Shown: positions 1 through 6,759, numbered from the stretch's first letter. The stretch is DNA of 7,041 nt from Schaedlerella sp. (GCA_020024595.1 JAHHTO010000124.1:1-7041); one strand, 5' to 3'. Notes: a model not told the origin generated them from the sequence alone. Numbers and translations are program-made.

Positions 1-723
1 CTCCTGATTGCCACCATATGCCATACCAAGCACCAAATCCTTTTCTTTTCCTGCAAAACGCTCCTGAATATCTTTCTGAATTGCTTTTAACATCGTGCGC
101 TTTGCAGCCTTCCACCCGCGCACTTTTGCAAAAGCATCCAGTTTTTCTCCCTGAATGGTCAATCCCGGTTTCAGATTCAACACCGTCCCAAGTGCTGCTG
201 CTGCCGGAGTGACCCTTCCACCTTTTTTCAAATATTTCAGTGTATCTACTGTAATGTAAATGGTTGCTTCCATTTTTTCTTTTTCCAGAATCATCTTGAT
301 TTCCGCAGCAGACTTTCCTGCATCGCGAAGTCTCATAGCGTCAAGAACAGACTCTTGCTGTGTAACAGAGATTCGTTGATTATCTACCACCTGCACTCTG
401 CCTTCATAATCATTTGCAAGAGACATTGCAGTCTCGCATGTACTGCTCAATCCACTGGACATCGGAATATGTACAATCTCCTCATACTCTTTCAGAAGTT
501 CATCCCACAAGTCAAGAACATCTCCTGGAGACGGCTGGGATGTCAATATATTTGATTCTTCTTCCAATTTCTCATAAAACTCTTCCTGAGTCAGAGAAAT
601 ATCCTCAAAAAACAGTTCCTCCTTGATATAAAACGGCATCGGTAAAACAGTAATTCCCAGTTCTTTCCCCTGTGCCTGTGTAATCCCGCTGTTACTATCC
701 GTTACAATTGCTGTTTTTTTCAT
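1..723 (-). CDS. DegV family protein (FakB-like fatty-acid-binding protein), C-terminus cut by window edge
   Basis: The frame is open from ATG 723-721 down to base 1, giving 241 residues; DegV proteins usually have about 280-290, so roughly 40 C-terminal residues lie outside. Family members bind a fatty acid; the FakB group presents it to the kinase FakA, which phosphorylates the carboxyl group for use in phospholipid synthesis. Seen here: the N-terminal TDSNSGI strand-loop (8-14), TSQPSPGDV (61-69) and IPMSSGLSST (86-95), which supply the Thr and Ser that hold the carboxylate in known structures, VVDNQRIS (112-119), and the glycine-rich LKKGGRVTPAAAALGTVLNL (165-184). The protein is cytosolic, with no signal peptide. 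AAGGAG at 733-738, 9 bases before the ATG, supports the start. It lies 61 bases after the PFL-family gene with no terminator between, so it is probably the distal gene of the same transcript. No fakA is visible, so the exact partner is unknown. Confidence 0.93.
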   Translation of the reverse strand, partial: MKKTAIVTDSNSGITQAQGKELGITVLPMPFYIKEELFFEDISLTQEEFYEKLEEESNILTSQPSPGDVLDLWDELLKEYEEIVHIPMSSGLSSTCETAMSLANDYEGRVQVVDNQRISVTQQESVLDAMRLRDAGKSAAEIKMILEKEKMEATIYITVDTLKYLKKGGRVTPAAAALGTVLNLKPGLTIQGEKLDAFAKVRGWKAAKRTMLKAIQKDIQERFAGKEKDLVLGMAYGGNQE

Positions 724-732
724 ACTATCCTG

Positions 733-738
733 CTCCTT
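733..738 (-). promoter_or_regulatory. Ribosome binding site of the degV-family gene
   Basis: AAGGAG on the minus strand, 9 bases before ATG 723-721. It fixes the start of a gene whose far end is outside the window. Confidence 0.75.
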
Positions 739-784
739 ACTTTCACTTTCTCATTCAATCGATACTCGAATATGCGCAACCGCA

Positions 785-2149
785 TTAATTCTTAAAGCTG
801 TGAATTGGTGCAGGAATTCTTCCTTTTCGATTGATAAATGCATCACATCCAAATTCATTCACAGGCATAATCGGTGCATACCCCAACAAACCACCAAATT
901 CTGCCACATCACCTACATCTTTTCCAATAACCGGAATCAGGCGTACTGCTGTTGTTTTCTGATTCACCATTCCGATTGCCATTTCATCTGCAATAATTCC
1001 AGAAATCGTAGCTGCACTTGTCTTACCTGGAATAGCAATCATATCCAGTCCTACGGAACACACACAGGTCATCGCCTCCAACTTTTCCAGTGTCAGAGCG
1101 CCTACATTAACGGCATCAATCATTCCCTGATCCTCACTTACCGGAATGAATGCGCCACTTAAGCCACCTACATAGGAAGATGCCATCACTCCGCCCTTTT
1201 TCACCTGATCATTGAGCATTGCCAATGCTGCCGTCGTTCCCGGTGCTCCCACACGCTCCAGCCCAATTTCCTCCAGTATCTCTGCCACACTGTCGCCGAT
1301 TGCAGGTGTAGGCGCCAGAGACAAATCTACAATACCAAACGGAATACCAAGACGTTTGGAGGCCTCTCCTGCCACAAGCTGACCGACACGGGTCACCTTA
1401 AACGCCGTCTTCTTAATCATCTCGCAGAGTTCCTCGAATCCTTTCCCACGCACTTTCTCCAATGCCTTCTTTACAACTCCCGGTCCGCTGACACCCACAT
1501 TGATGACCGCATCTCCTTCAGTCACTCCTAAAAATGCACCTGCCATAAACGGGTTGTCATCCGGTGCATTACAGAAAATCACCAATTTCGCACAACCAAG
1601 CGAATCATTATCTGCAGTTGCCTCCGCTGATGCTTTTACAATTTCACCACAGAGTCTGACAGCATCCATATTGATTCCTGTTTTGGTAGAACCCACATTC
1701 ACAGAACTGCAGATTCGTTCCGTCTGTGCCAGTGCCTGCGGAATAGAACGAATCAGATTTTCATCAGACTGTGTCATTGCTTTAGACACCAATGCCGAAT
1801 ATCCACCGATAAAGTTTACTCCCACTTCTTTTGCTGCCCTGTCTAGAGTCTTTGCAATTGACACATAATCTTCCGGAGTTTTACAAGCGGCTCCCCCAAC
1901 AAGTGCGATCGGAGTAATCGAAATTCGCTTATTAACGATTGGAATTCCAAATTCTTTCTCGATCTCATCTCCTGTACTCACCAAATTTTTTGCAACAGTC
2001 GTAATTTTTTCATAAATCTTCCGGTTTACATTCTCCAGATCAGAATCGATACAATCAAGCAGGCTGATTCCCAATGTGATGGTACGCACATCCAGATTCT
2101 CATGCTCAATCATCTGATTTGTTTCTGAAACTTCATACATATTAATCAT
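785..2149 (-). CDS. PFL family protein (UPF0210/DUF711)
   Basis: This is a 454-residue cytosolic protein of unknown function. From memory it closely matches pneumococcal SP_0239 along its whole length, including LGISLLDCID (26-35), CSSVNVGSTKTGINM (147-161), NPFMAGAF (199-206), NVGVSGPGVV (217-226), LSLAPTPAIGDSVA (276-289), LNDQVKKGGVMAS (312-324), GGLSGAFIPVSEDQGM (328-343), CSVGLDMIAIP (364-374) and the C-terminal GRIPAPIHSFKN. The family name comes from a fold resembling pyruvate formate-lyase, but the C-terminal glycyl-radical motif (RVxGY) is absent, so PFL activity is not implied. The start is ATG 2149: this gives the family length, and AAAGG lies 13 bases upstream. A TTG at 2161 would add MVQT but sits almost on that site. 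The ACT-domain gene is 95 bases upstream, and the same pair is adjacent in streptococci. Family assignment is near certain; the biochemical role is not known. Confidence 0.95.
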   Translation of the reverse strand: MINMYEVSETNQMIEHENLDVRTITLGISLLDCIDSDLENVNRKIYEKITTVAKNLVSTGDEIEKEFGIPIVNKRISITPIALVGGAACKTPEDYVSIAKTLDRAAKEVGVNFIGGYSALVSKAMTQSDENLIRSIPQALAQTERICSSVNVGSTKTGINMDAVRLCGEIVKASAEATADNDSLGCAKLVIFCNAPDDNPFMAGAFLGVTEGDAVINVGVSGPGVVKKALEKVRGKGFEELCEMIKKTAFKVTRVGQLVAGEASKRLGIPFGIVDLSLAPTPAIGDSVAEILEEIGLERVGAPGTTAALAMLNDQVKKGGVMASSYVGGLSGAFIPVSEDQGMIDAVNVGALTLEKLEAMTCVCSVGLDMIAIPGKTSAATISGIIADEMAIGMVNQKTTAVRLIPVIGKDVGDVAEFGGLLGYAPIMPVNEFGCDAFINRKGRIPAPIHSFKN

Positions 2150-2202
2150 AGTTTGCACCAAGCCTTTCTAATTCTTTTCTTGTATTTTTCTCTTTCGATG
2201 TT

Positions 2203-2229
2203 TACATTTACCTGTTCGTAATAAATGTA
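2203..2229. repeat. AT-rich inverted repeat in the ACT-PFL gap
   Basis: TACATTTA (2203-2210) and TAAATGTA (2222-2229) are perfect 8-base arms around an 11-base loop. The hairpin would lie in the mRNA between the ACT and PFL genes, about 53 bases before the PFL start. No T-run follows it on the minus strand, so it is not a standard terminator. It could be a processing, stability or protein-binding site, or chance in AT-rich DNA. Confidence 0.4.
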
Positions 2230-2244
2230 CAACCACTCTCTGCC

Positions 2245-2517
2245 TTACAGTCGGTGCATTTTCTCAAAGATTTCTTCTCTCTGGCAGTGAATGGTTACAC
2301 CAATTTCATCTCCAAGGCCGCCCAGTTCATCACAAATCACTGTGAAATCCTTCTGAATCTCAGATACATCCACGATCATCATCATATTAAAATATCCTTG
2401 TATAATGGTCTGTGAAATATCCAAAATGTTAATCCTATTTTCTGCAAGATAGGCACATACTTTCGCAATAATTCCTACAGTATCCTTTCCCAATACGGTT
2501 ACAATACATTTTTTCAT
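2245..2517 (-). CDS. ACT domain-containing protein (UPF0237)
   Basis: A 90-residue protein that is essentially one ACT domain. ACT domains are small beta-alpha-beta-beta-alpha-beta regulatory modules that usually bind amino acids at dimer interfaces. Visible are beta-1 (CIVTVLGKD, 4-12), the glycine of the beta1-alpha1 turn (TVGIIAKVCAYLAENRINI, 13-31), the second strand (ILDISQTII, 31-39), the third (YFNMMMIVDV, 42-51), helix 2 (DFTVICDELGGLGDEI, 57-72) and the last strand (VTIHCQREEIF, 74-84). No catalytic domain is fused, so a binding or regulatory role is inferred. It resembles pneumococcal SP_0238, which sits next to SP_0239, just as here the PFL-family gene follows. The start has GAGGAG at 2527-2532, 9 bases upstream. 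It lies 68 bases after the metallo-hydrolase gene. The ligand is unknown. Confidence 0.94.
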   Translation of the reverse strand: MKKCIVTVLGKDTVGIIAKVCAYLAENRINILDISQTIIQGYFNMMMIVDVSEIQKDFTVICDELGGLGDEIGVTIHCQREEIFEKMHRL

Positions 2518-2526
2518 ACCAACTCT

Positions 2527-2532
2527 CTCCTC
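2527..2532 (-). promoter_or_regulatory. Ribosome binding site of the ACT-domain gene
   Basis: GAGGAG on the minus strand, 9 bases before ATG 2517-2515, inside the purine-rich stretch GAATGAGGAGAGAG. It fixes the start of this short gene. Confidence 0.7.
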
Positions 2533-2561
2533 ATTCTTTCTATTCTTCCACTTTCAGTTTC

Positions 2562-2574
2562 CCGGATTTTCCGG
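2562..2574. repeat. Small GC hairpin in the gap after the metallo-hydrolase gene
   Basis: CCGGA and TCCGG form a 5-base-pair stem with a TTT loop. It is the only GC-rich fold in the 68-base gap. No T-run follows on the minus strand (the next bases read GAAACTGAAAG), so it does not look like a terminator. Confidence 0.35.
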
Positions 2575-2576
2575 CA

Positions 2577-2595
2577 GTTGTTTTGTCAAAACAAC
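2577..2595. repeat. Hairpin overlapping the metallo-hydrolase stop codon
   Basis: GTTGTTTT (2577-2584) and AAAACAAC (2588-2595) are perfect arms around a 3-base loop and enclose the stop codon at 2586-2588. The stem is mostly A-T pairs and lacks a following T-run. It may pause ribosomes or protect the message end, or be fortuitous. Confidence 0.35.
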
Positions 2596-3383
2596 AGTAT
2601 ATCAGAAACACTGTCCTTTTTTGCGACCTGTATATTCATGTCTTCCCCCTTGTAGGGATTGTCGCCCAGTGTCACTTCCAGTTTTACAGTCTCATATGCC
2701 AATCTGGCATAATTATTTTCCTTGCTCAGGTGACCAAGAACAATATGCTTCAAATTATCATGCAGTATATCACAAAGGAGCCGTCCTGACAATTCATTTG
2801 ATAAATGTCCTTTTTCTCCCATGATTCTCTGCTTCAAATAATAAGGATATCCTCCTACTTCCAACATATGTATATCATGATTTGCTTCCAGAAGGACGGC
2901 ATCCAATCCTTTCAGCTTATCAACTACATAGTCAGTATACATTCCCAGATCTGTTGCTACCGCCGCTGACTTCCCACCACTTTCCAATCGGTAACCGGAC
3001 GGCTGTCGGGCATCATGAGAAATCTCAAAGGGATCCACTGTAATATCTCCAATGGTAAATTTCTCATCAATTGTAATTGGATGAAGCAGCCCTTCCGGCA
3101 ATTTTCCAAGAGATGAACAAGACTTGATCCCCTCGATGGTTCCCTCTGTTGCAAAAATTGGCACTTCATACTTACGGCTGAATACCCCCAGCCCCTGGAT
3201 ATGATCCAAATGCTCATGAGTCACAAGAATTCCACCGAGTTCTTTTCCGCTAATTTCTAGTGTCTTCAATCCCTCTTCCATTCGTTTCTTACTGATGCCG
3301 GCATCCACCAGAAGATGGGTATCATCGCTCCCGACATAAATACAGTTGCCGCTGCTCCCACTGGCAATACTGCACATTCTCAT
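2586..3383 (-). CDS. MBL-fold metallo-hydrolase, YycJ/WalJ-like
   Basis: A 265-residue metallo-beta-lactamase-fold hydrolase. The metal site is complete: THEHLDH (55-61) gives H56, H58, D60 and H61; further ligands are likely H123 (ISHDA), D145 (ATDLG) and H218 (LGHLS). The opening MCSIASGSSGNC (3-14), LEANHD (165-170) and GHLSKENN (217-224) are typical of the YycJ/WalJ group. YycJ proteins in bacilli sit in the walRK operon and have been reported as DNA exonucleases tied to repair; here there is no walRK, and the gene instead follows polA and coaE. A nuclease role beside polA is plausible but inferred from family. The start ATG 3383-3381 overlaps the coaE stop as ATGA, with AGGAG 10 bases upstream, implying translational coupling. 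The protein has no signal peptide. Fold certain; subgroup very likely; substrate unproven. Confidence 0.94.
   Translation of the reverse strand: MRMCSIASGSSGNCIYVGSDDTHLLVDAGISKKRMEEGLKTLEISGKELGGILVTHEHLDHIQGLGVFSRKYEVPIFATEGTIEGIKSCSSLGKLPEGLLHPITIDEKFTIGDITVDPFEISHDARQPSGYRLESGGKSAAVATDLGMYTDYVVDKLKGLDAVLLEANHDIHMLEVGGYPYYLKQRIMGEKGHLSNELSGRLLCDILHDNLKHIVLGHLSKENNYARLAYETVKLEVTLGDNPYKGEDMNIQVAKKDSVSDILLF
2596..2604 (-). promoter_or_regulatory. Possible internal promoter (extended -10) before the ACT gene
   Basis: On the minus strand TGATATACT forms an extended -10 (TGnTATACT) inside the last codons of the metallo-hydrolase gene. The bases where a -35 would fall read GCAAAA, a poor match. 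If active it would start RNA near 2589, just ahead of the ACT and PFL genes. Weak evidence only. Confidence 0.25.
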
Positions 3384-4021
3384 ATCATCAACTCTCCTAT
3401 CTGTTTCTTTGTCTCTTCAAATGAACCACTGTTATCAATAACTGTAGTACACATCCTCCGGAAAACAGATTCTGGCGGCTGAGACTGTATCATACTTGTT
3501 ATTTTCTTGTCTGTATATCCACGGGAACTTTTTAATCTTGCTCTGCGTACAGACTCTTTCGCATAAATATACCACATCTCATCGCAGATTTCCTCATAGC
3601 CTGCAGAAGGAAGAAGAGCCGCTTCAATCACATATAAGGAAACATTTTCTTTTATTTTTTCTTCAATATCTTTGTGTATCTGACGCTTCACCTCTGGATG
3701 GACAATGGTATTTAGCTTCTGCAACTCTTCCTCCTGCCGAAATACGATTTCCCCTAGTTTTGCCCGGTTCAGTTCTCCGTCTTCTTGCAGGATCTCACTT
3801 CCAAAGGCTTCCACGATCTTATCGTAACATACCATTCCTTTTTTTTGCAGTTCCTTCGCCACTTCGTCCAACTGACAAATAACTGCACCGTATTCTAGTT
3901 TCAGATACTCCAATACCTGACTCTTTCCCGAACCGACTCCGCCGGTAATCCCAAGTACTTTCATAATCTTCTCTGCTTCCCGTCTATTCTCATTTTCCAT
4001 GTCTTCTCTTCTCAAGATCAT
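3380..4021 (-). CDS. coaE: Dephospho-CoA kinase (CoaE)
   Basis: CoaE phosphorylates the 3'-hydroxyl of dephospho-CoA with ATP, the last step of CoA synthesis, in the cytosol. Of 213 residues, 27-34 form a perfect P-loop (GGVGSGKS) preceded by the usual beta strand (MKVLGIT, 20-26). D52 (QLDEVAKE) fits the conserved Asp near the substrate, followed by LNTIVHPEV (103-111) and VIDNSGSFEET (194-204). Odd points: the canonical DAD reads QLD, the PLLxE segment reads ALLPSAGY (135-142), and the AD before VIDN reads CT, so this is a divergent branch. The start is open: ATG 4021 has AGGGAG 13 bases upstream but adds 19 charged residues; ATG 3964 begins exactly at MKVLGITGG and gives 194 residues, the usual size, but with only a weak ribosome site. 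The gene follows polA by 20 bases, and its TGA overlaps the next start. Confidence 0.92.
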   Translation of the reverse strand: MILRREDMENENRREAEKIMKVLGITGGVGSGKSQVLEYLKLEYGAVICQLDEVAKELQKKGMVCYDKIVEAFGSEILQEDGELNRAKLGEIVFRQEEELQKLNTIVHPEVKRQIHKDIEEKIKENVSLYVIEAALLPSAGYEEICDEMWYIYAKESVRRARLKSSRGYTDKKITSMIQSQPPESVFRRMCTTVIDNSGSFEETKKQIGELMI

Positions 4022-4034
4022 TCCACTTAGGAAT

Positions 4035-4040
4035 CTCCCT
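4035..4040 (-). promoter_or_regulatory. Ribosome binding site bearing on the coaE start
   Basis: AGGGAG on the minus strand, inside the 20-base polA-coaE gap and 13 bases before ATG 4021-4019. The spacing is long, but no better site precedes the internal ATGs at 4000 and 3964. This is the main reason for preferring the upstream start. Confidence 0.45.
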
Positions 4041-4041
4041 G

Positions 4042-6657
4042 TTACTTCGCCTCATACCAATTCTGTCCAGCATGCATATCTACGATCAGTGGAACTTTCA
4101 ATGTTGCTGCCTGTTCCATCTGTGTTTTAAGAATCTCCTTCACTTCCTTCTCCTCATCTAGATACGTCTCGATCAACAGTTCATCATGAACCTGCAAGAT
4201 CAATCTAGATTTCAACTTTCGTTCCTTTAATTCCCTGTTCACGCCAATCATCGCAATCTTGATAATATCTGCTGCCGTCCCCTGAATCGGTGCATTCATT
4301 GCAACTCGCTCTCCGAAACTACGCTGCATGAAGTTGCTGGATTTTAGCTCCGGCACCGGTCTTCGACGACCGAATAAAGTAACCACGTATCCATTTTCTT
4401 TTGCATACGCCACCTGCTCATCCAGAAACTGTTTAATCCCTGGATATGTTTCAAAATAACTCTCAATATACTGCGACGCTTCCGTTCGCGTAATACTCAA
4501 ATCCTGACTCAAGCCAAAAGAGCTAATTCCATATACAATTCCAAAATTGACCGCCTTTGCATTTCTTCTCTGCAAATCTGTTACTTCGTCAAATGGAATG
4601 TGAAACACCTGCGATGCCGTCATCCGATGGATATCCTGCGCCTCACGGTATGCTCCAATCAATTGTTCATCGCCAGAACAATGTGCCAGAATTCGCAGTT
4701 CGATCTGAGAATAATCTGCATCCAAAAATATACATCCATCTTGTGGAACAAACACCTTTCGGATTAGTCGTCCCAGTTCCATCCGCACCGGGATATTCTG
4801 CAAATTCGGTTCCGTACTACTGATACGTCCCGTTGCCGTAATGGTCTGATTGAATTTTCCATGAATTCTTCCATCCGTGCCGATATAATTTGCCAGTCCA
4901 TCTGCATAGGTAGATTTTAATTTTGTCAATTGTCTATACTCCAAAATCTTCTCTACCACGGGAGCTTCCGGTGCCAACTTCTCAAGCACATCCGCCGCTG
5001 TGGAATATCCGGTTTTTGTCTTCTTTCCACCCGGCAACCCCATTTTTTCAAATAGAATCACACCCAACTGTTTCGGAGAATTGATGTTAAATCTTTCACC
5101 GGCAAGCTCATAAATCTCTGTTTCCAATTCTGTAATTCTATCACCTAAACATTCCCCGTACTGCTTCAGTTCTCTGCCTTCTACCTGAATCCCTGCCCGT
5201 TCCATATCATAAAGTGTAAAGATCAGCGGCATCTCAATATCAGTAAACAGTTCGTACATTTCTGCTTCTTTTAACTTCACCGTCAGCGGATCTGCAGAAG
5301 CAAATGCTGTATATGCTTCATAGCAAGAACGAACCATTTCATCGGCCTTTTCATCGATCAGGAGATTCAGCTGCTCACGTGCTACATCTTCATACACGTA
5401 GTCATTTTTCAAAGGATTCAACAGGTAGGCTGCCACTGTTGCATCAAAACACCGTTCCGGGTTCTCAATCGAAACGACCGGAAGATATGTTTTTACATCG
5501 AACATGACAAACCGCTTCGCTGTACCCGACACCTCTTTTAGCTGCTCGAACAAATAATCCATAGTCACTTCTGTATCGCATGGAATGGAATAAATCTTCT
5601 CTTTTCCATAGGCAATCGCAATTCGCCCGTATCCAGATTCATGAGCAAACAATGGCAATACATTTCCCTGGTCTGCTGAAATAGACACACCAACTGTCTC
5701 TGCCTTCTTTGCCTCTGCAAAAATCTTTTCCACCTTTATCTTGCCTGTTATTTCCCGAAAGTTCTTTTCCACACTATTCACAGTTGCCTCTACATCAAAC
5801 CGCCCCAGCAGATTCTTAAACTGCAGCCGTTGAAAGTAATCATACGCTTCCTTTGTATACGGATTGCCATACCGGGCACTCTCCAAATCAAATGCGATGT
5901 CTGCATGAGTGTCAATGGTTGCAAGTGTTTTGCTCATACACGCCTGCTCCCAAAATTCCTGAATATTCTTACTTGCCCTTGGCGGTTTCAATTCAGCTGC
6001 ATGTGCATGTGCATTTTCAATCGTCCCATACTCCACAATAATCTTGGTCGCAGTCTTCTCACCCACTCCCGGTACGCCCGGAATATTATCGGAAGTATCT
6101 CCCATCAAGGCTTTTACATCAATAAACTCCTTCGGGGTAACGCCAAGCTTTTCCTGCACATCGGAAGCATAATAATCCTCCACTTCTGTCCGTCCCTGCT
6201 TCGTCTTTGGAATACGAATCTTTACTTTTTCCGTCGCAAGCTGCAATGTATCTCGGTCTCCGGAAATAATTGCCACATCCATTCCTTTTTCTTCACAGAC
6301 ACAGGAAATCGTTCCTAGCAGATCATCTGCTTCCAGCCCCGCTTTCTCAATCGTTGCAATATGCATCGCATGCAACACTTCTTTCATCACCGGAACCTGC
6401 TGTCTTAATTCTTCTGCCATGGGCTTTCGCGTACCTTTATAGTCTGCGAACATCTGATGTCGGAATGTCGGTGCATGCACATCAAACGTCACCGTCAGAT
6501 ATTCCGGCTTTTCTTCATCCAAAATCTTAAACAAAATATTCAAAAAACCATAAATTGCATTGGTATGCAATCCCTCCGAATTGGTCAAGTCTGGTACTCC
6601 GTAAAATGCCCGATTCAAAATACTGTGTCCATCAATCAAAACAATTTTATCACTCAT
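4042..6657 (-). CDS. polA: DNA polymerase I
   Basis: An 871-residue full-length Pol I, which removes RNA primers and fills gaps in lagging-strand synthesis and excision repair. Residues 1 to about 290 are the 5' nuclease: acidic residues D9, D59, E109, D111, D112 (LEADDL), D134 and D136 (GDRD), D187 and D190 (MGDTSDNIPGVPGVG) are all present. Residues about 315-475 are the 3'-5' exonuclease fold, but the catalytic acids are missing (first motif reads VGVSISADQG, 322-331), so proofreading is probably absent, as in Bacillus-type enzymes. The polymerase holds TGRISSTEPNLQNIP (609-623), motif A DADYSQIELR with D648, motif B with R697, K701, F705 and Y709, and motif C VHDE (823-826). AAGGAG lies 7 bases upstream of the ATG. 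It is the first gene of the leftward block, read from the divergent promoter region. Confidence 0.98.
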   Translation of the reverse strand: MSDKIVLIDGHSILNRAFYGVPDLTNSEGLHTNAIYGFLNILFKILDEEKPEYLTVTFDVHAPTFRHQMFADYKGTRKPMAEELRQQVPVMKEVLHAMHIATIEKAGLEADDLLGTISCVCEEKGMDVAIISGDRDTLQLATEKVKIRIPKTKQGRTEVEDYYASDVQEKLGVTPKEFIDVKALMGDTSDNIPGVPGVGEKTATKIIVEYGTIENAHAHAAELKPPRASKNIQEFWEQACMSKTLATIDTHADIAFDLESARYGNPYTKEAYDYFQRLQFKNLLGRFDVEATVNSVEKNFREITGKIKVEKIFAEAKKAETVGVSISADQGNVLPLFAHESGYGRIAIAYGKEKIYSIPCDTEVTMDYLFEQLKEVSGTAKRFVMFDVKTYLPVVSIENPERCFDATVAAYLLNPLKNDYVYEDVAREQLNLLIDEKADEMVRSCYEAYTAFASADPLTVKLKEAEMYELFTDIEMPLIFTLYDMERAGIQVEGRELKQYGECLGDRITELETEIYELAGERFNINSPKQLGVILFEKMGLPGGKKTKTGYSTAADVLEKLAPEAPVVEKILEYRQLTKLKSTYADGLANYIGTDGRIHGKFNQTITATGRISSTEPNLQNIPVRMELGRLIRKVFVPQDGCIFLDADYSQIELRILAHCSGDEQLIGAYREAQDIHRMTASQVFHIPFDEVTDLQRRNAKAVNFGIVYGISSFGLSQDLSITRTEASQYIESYFETYPGIKQFLDEQVAYAKENGYVVTLFGRRRPVPELKSSNFMQRSFGERVAMNAPIQGTAADIIKIAMIGVNRELKERKLKSRLILQVHDELLIETYLDEEKEVKEILKTQMEQAATLKVPLIVDMHAGQNWYEAK

Positions 6658-6664
6658 ACAAATT

Positions 6665-6670
6665 CTCCTT
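6665..6670 (-). promoter_or_regulatory. Ribosome binding site of polA
   Basis: AAGGAG on the minus strand, 7 bases before ATG 6657-6655. It lies only 4 bases beyond the 3' arm of the leader hairpin, so folding could affect access to it. Confidence 0.75.
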
Positions 6671-6674
6671 CAAA

Positions 6675-6705
6675 GCTATCTCTGCAAAGAGTATCTATTG
6701 ATAGC
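6675..6705 (-). promoter_or_regulatory. Possible hairpin in the polA leader RNA
   Basis: GCTATC and GATAGC (6700-6705 and 6675-6680 in leader order) are perfect 6-base arms. Inside them, CTCT and AGAG (6688-6691 and 6680-6683) can pair around a TTGC loop; the two stems compete for one base at 6680. There is no following T-run, so it is not an intrinsic terminator. It might tune translation or RNA stability. Seen by eye only; no folding energy was calculated. Confidence 0.35.
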
Positions 6706-6727
6706 CCGATTCCCCTTCTAATCCTAG

Positions 6728-6743
6728 TTTAGTATACACTAAA
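6728..6743. promoter_or_regulatory. Candidate operator: 16-base near-palindrome over the polA -10 box
   Basis: TTTAGTATACACTAAA is self-complementary at 7 of 8 base pairs and contains the minus-strand TATACT. A protein bound here would block polA transcription. I cannot match it to a known regulator box. Confidence 0.35.
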
Positions 6744-6759
6744 AAGAATCTTTTTAAAA
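6731..6759 (-). promoter_or_regulatory. Candidate promoter of the polA-coaE operon
   Basis: Minus-strand -10 TATACT (6731-6736) with a 17-base spacer to TTTTAA (6754-6759). The -10 is one base from consensus; the -35 is weak. RNA would start near 6724, giving a leader of about 67 bases. It is the best candidate in the only long non-coding stretch upstream of polA. Confidence 0.55.
6741..6755. repeat. 15-base A/T palindrome in the shared promoter core
   Basis: AAAAAGA and TCTTTTT are perfect 7-base arms around a single A at 6748. It abuts the 16-base palindrome, lies in the spacer of the polA promoter and reaches the -35 of the rightward promoter. It could be an operator half or simply bent A-tract DNA. 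Confidence 0.35.

Noticed and set aside
765..780. SOS (LexA) box in the PFL-DegV gap
   Set aside because: CGAATATGCGCAAC resembles the left half only; the right half GTTC is absent.
1500..1868. 122-residue plus-strand reading frame inside the PFL-family gene
   Set aside because: Shadow of a highly conserved coding region on the opposite strand, with no supporting start signal. The same applies to 800-1162 and 3496-3882.
2150..2161. Longer PFL-family start at TTG 2161
   Set aside because: AAAGG would be only one base before the TTG, and family length and alignment favour ATG 2149.
2577..2595. Hairpin at the metallo-hydrolase stop as an intrinsic terminator
   Set aside because: The stem is A-T rich and no T-run follows on the minus strand.
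5830..6318. 162-residue plus-strand reading frame inside polA
   Set aside because: It is antisense to the well-conserved 5' nuclease domain, has an odd composition (rich in His, Cys and Arg), no recognisable family and no good ribosome site.
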